Positions 58,871 to 64,000 of a DNA stretch of 64,000 nucleotides are shown here, piece by piece. Within the stretch, counting starts at the first letter, position 1. Every line of letters begins with the position of its first letter. Source of the DNA: Fibrobacter sp. UBA4309 (GTDB taxonomy: Bacteria; Fibrobacterota; Fibrobacteria; Fibrobacterales; Fibrobacteraceae); NCBI RefSeq assembly GCF_002395745.1, contig NZ_DGUN01000078.1, positions 62,001-126,000 of the forward strand, given 5' to 3'. The position numbers and the translations under genes are program-made. The notes beneath the pieces are model-generated. The model ran no database searches, had not been told where the DNA came from, and worked only from the letters and a program-made list of their open reading frames with translations.

Positions 58871-60562
58871 CTATTTTGCCGCAGCAAAGAACTGCCGGTA
58901 AGCGCCCGGCGCGGTAGTCCGTACGAGGTACACGCCTGCACGGAGTCCGCTTAAAAGTTCGCCCGAATTGCGTAGCGACGACTGCGGGAAATTCTTTTGG
59001 CTGCGAACAAAGCGGCCGTCTATACCGTAGATACTCACGTCACACACATTCGACAAAAGCGACGCACCGGCAAGCAGCGGCACCGCATCCGTTCCCGATG
59101 TATCGATTGCGGCCTTCACGAGCGTCACGTCGAACTGGTCGATGTTCGGGCCGTCACTGCCGTCGAGCGTCGCGAATTTCACGCTGTTCTCGCCCGCCGT
59201 AAGCATGAGCGAGACTTCCTGCGTTTTCCAGGTGTTCCAGGCGCCCGTCTTCTCGAATACGCTCGTCGCCGTGTCGATAGCAGAAGAAATCACCAGGCTG
59301 CGGTCCTCGCTAGAACCGTTCGCGAAATCGATTTCGAACTTGTATTCGCCCGCCACGTCGACCTTCACGGGCACAATAACGCTTCCGCCCTTGTCAAAGT
59401 TCACGTAGGCATCGCCATGGTAACCCGCATTCGTAGTCTCGATAAAGCTGTTCGTCGCCGTACCCTTGTCGGCCTGATACTGCTTGTCCGGAGTCGGGGG
59501 CGGAGGTTCCACGTAGTTCGCGTCGCATTCCGTGGGGCTATTGAGGTTCGCACCGGCGCCCGCGCGAACGGCGGCCTCCACCTCGCTTGCCGGAAGGGCG
59601 AAAGAATAGTCGTAGGGCGGAGTGAAGGACGTCCCCTGCCCCTTGGTATTACCCGAGCAGCGGGTAAAGATATTGTCGATGACTTCGTTGCCGCCGCTAC
59701 CGTCAGTATTGTTGCCGTTGTAAATCGGGTCGTTTTCGTCAATAAACACGTTCTTCTCGGTGCGCACGTGACACTGGACGCCGGCGGAGACGCCGAGGAC
59801 CGCTGTACCCGCGGTGATGGAGGAGTTGCCGGTGTAGAGGTTGTTGATCACGTGGACGTTGCCGTAGCGGCAGCGGGGTTTGCGCTGGTTGGCGGCCACC
59901 CACCAGTTGAACATGAAGGTGATGTTGAGTTTACCGACGCTCGCGGGCTCGTCGTCGGAACTCGCAATCAGGTTCGAAAGATTGTGGGTGCTCTTGCGGG
60001 TATAGCCGAACTTGCACCAAGTAAACGTTACATTGTCTGCACCCTTCACCACGTCGGCGTTACCGTCCTGACCGTCCCAGAATTCGCAGTGGTCCACCCA
60101 GATGTTCTGCGCGTTCTCGATGTTGAAATTGTCCCACGCCTGGTCGGCGTTAGAGCCCGGGCCCTTGATGACGATGTTCCTGAGAATGATGTTGGACGCC
60201 TTCTTGATGTAGACCACGGCCTTGAGTTCCGTTCCCGGCCTTAGGCCAATGATGGTCTTGTTGCTACCGGTGATGTCCACGCGGTCGCCGGATTTTCCGT
60301 TCCAGCCGTCACCCAGCGTGCCGTCGATGTAGATAACCCGCGGCGAGGAATCCTTGGCGTACTTTTGAAGGTCTGCCAGGGTAGTCACGGTGATAGGGGC
60401 CGCGTTTCCGCCACCAGTCACCTCGAAGGGGGTCGACGTACGGCCCGAACGGGTCGCCCAGCCGATGGGCTTGCACTGGTCAACCGCGGCCATCGAAAGT
60501 ACCGGGACCATCACGAGGAACAGCACCGGCAAAACGGACCATTTCTGATTCAGAATCTTCAT
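58871..60562 (-). CDS. Secreted pectate lyase (PL1) with carbohydrate-binding module and sorting-like tail
   Basis: The 563-residue product has a signal peptide (VLPVLFLVMVPVLSMA). The PL1 beta-helix (about 25-340) shows NIWVDHCEFWDGQDGNADVV (calcium site), KGADNVTFTWCKFGYT and the catalytic Arg region NQRKPRCRYGNVHVINNLY. After a Pro-rich linker (PPPPTPDK) a CBM35/CBM6-like module (about 375-475) ends IDQFDVTLV. The C-terminal 70 residues (DVSIYGIDGRFVR then GLRAGVYLVRT) resemble type IX secretion C-terminal domains. It should cleave polygalacturonate by beta-elimination. ATG 60562 has AAGGA upstream at good spacing. Confidence 0.9.
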   Translation of the reverse strand: MKILNQKWSVLPVLFLVMVPVLSMAAVDQCKPIGWATRSGRTSTPFEVTGGGNAAPITVTTLADLQKYAKDSSPRVIYIDGTLGDGWNGKSGDRVDITGSNKTIIGLRPGTELKAVVYIKKASNIILRNIVIKGPGSNADQAWDNFNIENAQNIWVDHCEFWDGQDGNADVVKGADNVTFTWCKFGYTRKSTHNLSNLIASSDDEPASVGKLNITFMFNWWVAANQRKPRCRYGNVHVINNLYTGNSSITAGTAVLGVSAGVQCHVRTEKNVFIDENDPIYNGNNTDGSGGNEVIDNIFTRCSGNTKGQGTSFTPPYDYSFALPASEVEAAVRAGAGANLNSPTECDANYVEPPPPTPDKQYQADKGTATNSFIETTNAGYHGDAYVNFDKGGSVIVPVKVDVAGEYKFEIDFANGSSEDRSLVISSAIDTATSVFEKTGAWNTWKTQEVSLMLTAGENSVKFATLDGSDGPNIDQFDVTLVKAAIDTSGTDAVPLLAGASLLSNVCDVSIYGIDGRFVRSQKNFPQSSLRNSGELLSGLRAGVYLVRTTAPGAYRQFFAAAK

Positions 60563-60693
60563 ATCAAACATCCTTAGAAGCGCGGATCCACCAAACCCAC
60601 ACTACTAATCTATAATACTATTTCCAAAACCGGAAATGTGGACCTAAAAAACAGCATAGACAAGTTGTCAATCACGCAACTCAAAAAAGCCGT

Positions 60694-60960
60694 TTAAAGC
60701 ACGAAAACGGCCAAAGCAACCGTCAATCCCACAAAAACGAGGAAAACAGGCAAAAGCAAGAGCATGCACAAAAAGCCGATTTTCAGGTCGTAGAAGAACA
60801 TTTTCCACCAGCCGCGGCGCGTCTTGCAGGTCTCGGCACGGCACTCGGGGCAAATGTTCCCTACCCTGTTGCGGACGCGGATAGCGAGGTTACTCTGCAA
60901 GGGGGACATTCCCACCTTGTCGTTGAATTCCTTTTTGCATTTAGAACAAGTTGCCAGCAT
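60694..60960 (-). CDS. Small zinc-ribbon membrane protein
   Basis: The 88-residue product begins MLATCSKCKKEFNDKVGMSP with a CxxC pair. A second CxxC (NICPECRAETCKT) follows, suggesting a zinc ribbon. A long hydrophobic region near the C-terminus spans the membrane once or twice (IGFLCMLLLLPVFLVFVGLT, then VALAVFVL). ATG 60960 lies just below the heptamer tract at 60981, so the leader is very short. Cytoplasmic metal-binding and membrane attachment are inferred; no family name is recognised. Confidence 0.65.
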   Translation of the reverse strand: MLATCSKCKKEFNDKVGMSPLQSNLAIRVRNRVGNICPECRAETCKTRRGWWKMFFYDLKIGFLCMLLLLPVFLVFVGLTVALAVFVL

Positions 60961-60980
60961 GCCTGTGAATATAGTAATTA

Positions 60981-61029
60981 GTTGGCAGCGGGCAGAGGGC
61001 AGAAGGCAGTGGGCAGTGGGCAAAAGGCC
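60981..61029. repeat. Heptanucleotide repeats (GxxGGCA type), seven units
   Basis: GTTGGCA, GCGGGCA, GAGGGCA, GAAGGCA, GTGGGCA, GTGGGCA and AAAGGCC run in exact 7-base phase, with GGCA constant in the first six. The tract lies between the zinc-ribbon and EamA genes and overlaps the first base pairs of the EamA 3' end. It is the cleanest tract in the window. Confidence 0.85.
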
Positions 61030-61031
61030 GG

Positions 61032-61913
61032 TTATTTCCGCTTGTCGGCGATAAACACGGTGGCCCCGAGAATCAGGAGAATGCCCGCGATGAGCCTGCC
61101 CGTAAGGATTTCCCCAAAGACAAGCACGCCTATCGTTACCGCAGTCACGGGTTCAAGCGCCCCGAGAATCGCCGTAGGCGTAGACCCAATAATCTTGACC
61201 GCCTTCACCATGAATATGAGCGAAAGCACCGTCGGCACGAGCCCGAGCATGAATCCCCACCCCCACGAACTTGCCTGCGTAAATACCGGCGGGAGGCCCG
61301 AACCGAGCGTCACCGCGTAAAGCAGCAGAAACACGAGGCAGAAGCAGATGGCGTAGAACGTCATCTTCACGGAGCCCATCTGCAACTTGATGCGGTTCGC
61401 CATCACCATGTATATCGCGTAAGAAATCGAAGAGGCGAAAACAAGCATAAAACCCACTGTACTGAGCGGCACGCCATCGCCACCGCGATAGAGGAGAGCC
61501 ACGCCAGCCATAGAGACCGCAATCGAAACGATGGTCCAGGTCTTGATTTTCTCCTTGAAGAACACCGCCATGAGCACCGAGACTTCTAGCGGATAAAGGA
61601 ACAATAGCGTTGAAGCAAGCCCCGCATCCATGTACTTGAAGGAGGCATAATATGTGAGCGAACTCACCGCAAAGAGGAATCCGAACGCGACAAGCGCACC
61701 GAATTCGCAGAATGAAATTTTAAAGTGCGATCCCTTCGCAAGAATCACCACAAAAAGGAGAAGCGCTGCCGTGAAGAAACGGTAAAAGAGAACCGTCTCC
61801 GGCGAGTAATTTTGAGCGTACAAATGCAATGCGCCCAGCGGGTTCGTGCCATAGCAAATGGCAGAAAGGGCGGCAAAGGCAAAGCCTTTCATTACAAAGT
61901 TGTTTTTTTTCAT
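61032..61913 (-). CDS. EamA/DMT-family membrane transporter
   Basis: The 293-residue protein has ten predicted transmembrane helices arranged as two EamA repeats. The first opens FAFAALSAICYGTNPLGALHLYA; the second opens VGFMLVFASSISYAIYMVMA. Each repeat ends in a glycine-rich helix (PTAILGALEPVTAVTIGVLV). Drug/metabolite exporters of this type move amino acids, nucleotides or small metabolites, but the substrate cannot be read. The ATG at 61913 is chosen; there is no strong Shine-Dalgarno. It diverges from the lipoprotein gene at 61992. Confidence 0.88.
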   Translation of the reverse strand: MKKNNFVMKGFAFAALSAICYGTNPLGALHLYAQNYSPETVLFYRFFTAALLLFVVILAKGSHFKISFCEFGALVAFGFLFAVSSLTYYASFKYMDAGLASTLLFLYPLEVSVLMAVFFKEKIKTWTIVSIAVSMAGVALLYRGGDGVPLSTVGFMLVFASSISYAIYMVMANRIKLQMGSVKMTFYAICFCLVFLLLYAVTLGSGLPPVFTQASSWGWGFMLGLVPTVLSLIFMVKAVKIIGSTPTAILGALEPVTAVTIGVLVFGEILTGRLIAGILLILGATVFIADKRK

Positions 61914-61991
61914 ACAAAACACTAAAAAGAACCCTATTGTAAACAAATTTTTCTATTTTTGCCGTCAAAAATAAAAAAAAGGAGATGTTCG

Positions 61992-64000
61992 GTGAATATC
62001 AAGCACCTATCTACTGCAGCTTTATGTGCTGCTTTTGCTATTTGTACAATATCCTGTAGCAATGAAGACCCCACATCCAATGAATTCTATAGCATTGTCA
62101 GCACGCTGGATCCGGATAATTGCAACGACAAAACCGAAGGAAGCTTGAACTTCGTGAAGTCCGAAGCCACGATGTACGCGTGTTCTGAAGGCGAATGGGT
62201 CGCCATGAACAACCGCGAAGCAATTCAGTACCGTTGCACATCTAAGGAACTGGAAGACAAGTCTGGCTTTGCGATTATATGCGATGGGGATACCATCGGC
62301 ACAATCAAGAACGGGATAAACGGTACCGACGGCAAGGACGGAAGCAATGGTACCAACGGCACGAATGCCGACATGGACAAGATCCAGAAGGATATTGACT
62401 CCAAGCTCAGCAGTGCCTCCGCCAAGCAACAAAAAGATATTGACGAAGCCCTCAAGGACTTGAGTTCCGCCTCTGCCAAGAGCCAGAATGACATCAAGGA
62501 CGCCATCAAGAGCTTCAGCAGCGCCTCTAGCAAACTCGACGAAGATATCGACAGCAAGTTCAACGACGCCTACAGTAGCTGGAATGCAGAACTTGAAGAT
62601 AGGTCTTGCGCCATCGTTGATACGGTTCGCGACAACGAAAAGGCTATCATCACCGTGACAATCCGTTGTGGCGAAGCCGAAACCGAGATGGAAATTCCGT
62701 TCACACCCGTGAACGAGAACCTCGCCAAGGTGTACAAGAAGCATGTTGTCGTACGTTTCCCGGTGCAGGCCAACAAGGAAACAAAAACCGATGACATCTA
62801 CGAGGAAATCTGGAAGAACCTCAAGGGTGGAGACAATGCAGAACTTACCGTGACGGACCTTGACGAGAAGTTCGCCCCGAGCGGCAAGGTGTTTATGCAG
62901 GACTTGTTCGCCTCTGCCAATAAATCCTTTGTGACAATCGAAGAAACTAACGAAAAGACGGTGGAATACAAAGTTGCCCGCCTCGAAGGGGATCTCGACA
63001 TCACGAACCTTACGACCCCGGTTGTGAAGCTCCGTGTCAAGCTGAACTTGAGTAACAACGCTTTCGGCGCCTTTGGCGGATTTGGCTCGAACGCAACGGA
63101 TGTCATTTACAACGCCTATGCAGACTTGTCCGATGCTTCTGATACGGTTGTCATCGACTTCTTGACCGACTACAAGGCTGCCCGCGTAAAGAAGTTGGTT
63201 GACGATGGTAACGGTTTTGGTGTTGCAAACGAGCTGGCAAACAAGGACCTTGCCCACGCCCTTTATTTGGAAAACAGCGAAGAATATCCGTCTTTCGAAC
63301 ATTATGCCCCCGATCAGATTGGCCTGGCCGAAAACTTCAACAGCATCGTGTGGGTAATGGCCCTCATTGACCAAAAGGACAAAACTCCGGGTTTTAACTC
63401 GGTCTATAACGCTTTCCGCAATGTCTTTGCCGAAAACGGCAACTTTAACACCGCCGTCAATACGACTTACGCAGGCAAGGAACACAGCATGTTCTTTGTT
63501 GATTACCTCGCTTTGCTTATCGACGCGAACTTCTTCAAGTGGAACCAAATGCAGCATGGCGACTATACTGCTGAAACGAATGTCTGGAGTGGTACGGATG
63601 CCGTCTATTACAAGATTTTGCAGAATGGATTTGTGGAAGCCTATAAGCTTAAAGTCGAAGACGCAAAGGATTTCAATGATCCGTCTGGCTATAGCAGCAA
63701 GGTATATAAGTCTGATGTCAAAGGGGGATATTTCCATTACTTCGAATATATCGAAAACGAACAAGGTTGGTATCCTGTAACACTTTGGGCTGTAGGTGTT
63801 GCAACGGTGGAAAAAGTTTGCGATGCTGACGCTGTTAATTCGACCTTCTTCTATAGCTTTGACGGTCTTGATGATAATGCCGTTTGTGTATGCGACAATG
63901 GAGAATGCTACTGGCAATATACTGACAATGTATGCTTGGGCCGAAACAAAGGCGATAAGGGATCGGCGTTCTTTGACGGGAAAATTCAAGAGTATGAGTG
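61992..64000 (+). CDS. Large lipoprotein of unknown function (3' end outside window)
   Basis: A GTG at 61992 with AAGGAGAT eight bases upstream opens a frame that runs 669 codons to the window edge. The N-terminus (NIKHLSTAALCAAFAICTISC) is a lipoprotein signal. A Gly-Asn/Thr/Asp-rich spacer follows near residue 100 (GINGTDGKDGSNGTNGTNA, collagen-like). Then a coiled coil of repeated SSASAK..DID..(L)K units spans about 115-185, and a mixed region with Cys pairs comes near the C-terminal part (VCVCDNGECYW). An antisense frame of 655 codons on the other strand is a shadow. Cell-surface location is likely; function unknown. Confidence 0.82.
   Translation, partial: MNIKHLSTAALCAAFAICTISCSNEDPTSNEFYSIVSTLDPDNCNDKTEGSLNFVKSEATMYACSEGEWVAMNNREAIQYRCTSKELEDKSGFAIICDGDTIGTIKNGINGTDGKDGSNGTNGTNADMDKIQKDIDSKLSSASAKQQKDIDEALKDLSSASAKSQNDIKDAIKSFSSASSKLDEDIDSKFNDAYSSWNAELEDRSCAIVDTVRDNEKAIITVTIRCGEAETEMEIPFTPVNENLAKVYKKHVVVRFPVQANKETKTDDIYEEIWKNLKGGDNAELTVTDLDEKFAPSGKVFMQDLFASANKSFVTIEETNEKTVEYKVARLEGDLDITNLTTPVVKLRVKLNLSNNAFGAFGGFGSNATDVIYNAYADLSDASDTVVIDFLTDYKAARVKKLVDDGNGFGVANELANKDLAHALYLENSEEYPSFEHYAPDQIGLAENFNSIVWVMALIDQKDKTPGFNSVYNAFRNVFAENGNFNTAVNTTYAGKEHSMFFVDYLALLIDANFFKWNQMQHGDYTAETNVWSGTDAVYYKILQNGFVEAYKLKVEDAKDFNDPSGYSSKVYKSDVKGGYFHYFEYIENEQGWYPVTLWAVGVATVEKVCDADAVNSTFFYSFDGLDDNAVCVCDNGECYWQYTDNVCLGRNKGDKGSAFFDGKIQEYE

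Noticed and set aside
60961..61023. N-terminal extension of the zinc-ribbon protein
   Set aside because: The extra codons are a translation of the GGCA heptamer repeats; the zinc ribbon begins at the ATG at 60960.
62022..63989. 655-codon minus-strand open frame near the window end
   Set aside because: The plus strand has a lipoprotein with GTG start, strong ribosome site, signal peptide and structured domains. The minus frame lacks a ribosome site and looks like a shadow.

Overview
The window looks like chromosome of a Fibrobacter species (F. succinogenes group). Four lipoproteins carry the FISUMP (Fibrobacter succinogenes major paralogous) domain behind poly-Ser linkers, and one protein fits the Fibrobacter-specific TIGR02171 family. 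A roughly 118 kDa family 51 endoglucanase with three carbohydrate-binding modules, a secreted pectate lyase and many Gram-negative envelope proteins fit a plant-cell-wall degrader. The species call is inference from gene content. No rRNA, tRNA, CRISPR array, transposase or prophage was recognised, and no gene-free gap exceeds about 300 bases.

Layout. 1-6.6 kb: a truncated exported protein, a lone sufB, an ALDH3-type aldehyde dehydrogenase, a thioesterase and the glycogen branching enzyme glgB. 6.6-16.3 kb (minus strand): two paralogous exported proteins, the Cel51A/EGF-type endoglucanase, a DsbA-like lipoprotein and the TIGR02171 lipoprotein. 16.3-24.1 kb: prfC, rlmH, a phosphodiesterase, slyD-rpiA, an Arg/Asn-rich membrane-anchored protein, a possible SRP-like RNA, a GT4 glycosyltransferase and an aminotransferase whose coding sequence contains an intergenic-type repeat. 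24.2-29 kb: a FISUMP lipoprotein, leuA with a leucine-rich leader peptide and attenuator, a solitary Phd/YefM-type antitoxin, an OmpA-family protein and a small lipoprotein. 29-36.3 kb: xseA, folC, a secreted endonuclease I, and a Trm112-like/TPR-acidic-repeat/pilT operon.

36.4-45.5 kb is one long minus-strand run: riboflavin genes (ribE-ribBA-ribH), nusB, a DUF2723 polytopic membrane protein and three family 2 glycosyltransferases. It ends as an apparent polyprenyl-phosphate-sugar glycosylation module. ribD lies just upstream, separated by a FISUMP lipoprotein gene. 48.2-53.1 kb is a co-oriented envelope cluster: M23 peptidase, lamin-tail-like protein, barrel-like protein, PAS-only membrane protein and rhodanese lipoprotein. 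53.3-55.7 kb holds a tandem FISUMP duplication and a small secreted protein. 55.8-64 kb holds a NIF3-family protein, metK, a protein with two cystatin-like repeats, a PL1 pectate lyase, a zinc-ribbon membrane protein, an EamA transporter and a large lipoprotein running off the end.

The most unusual sequence-level signal is a set of period-7 (heptanucleotide) degenerate tandem repeats. They occur at seven gene junctions, with several unrelated heptamer families, and at least once in frame inside a coding sequence. The best-supported regulatory element is the leuA attenuator, where a base-paired antiterminator alternative is visible.
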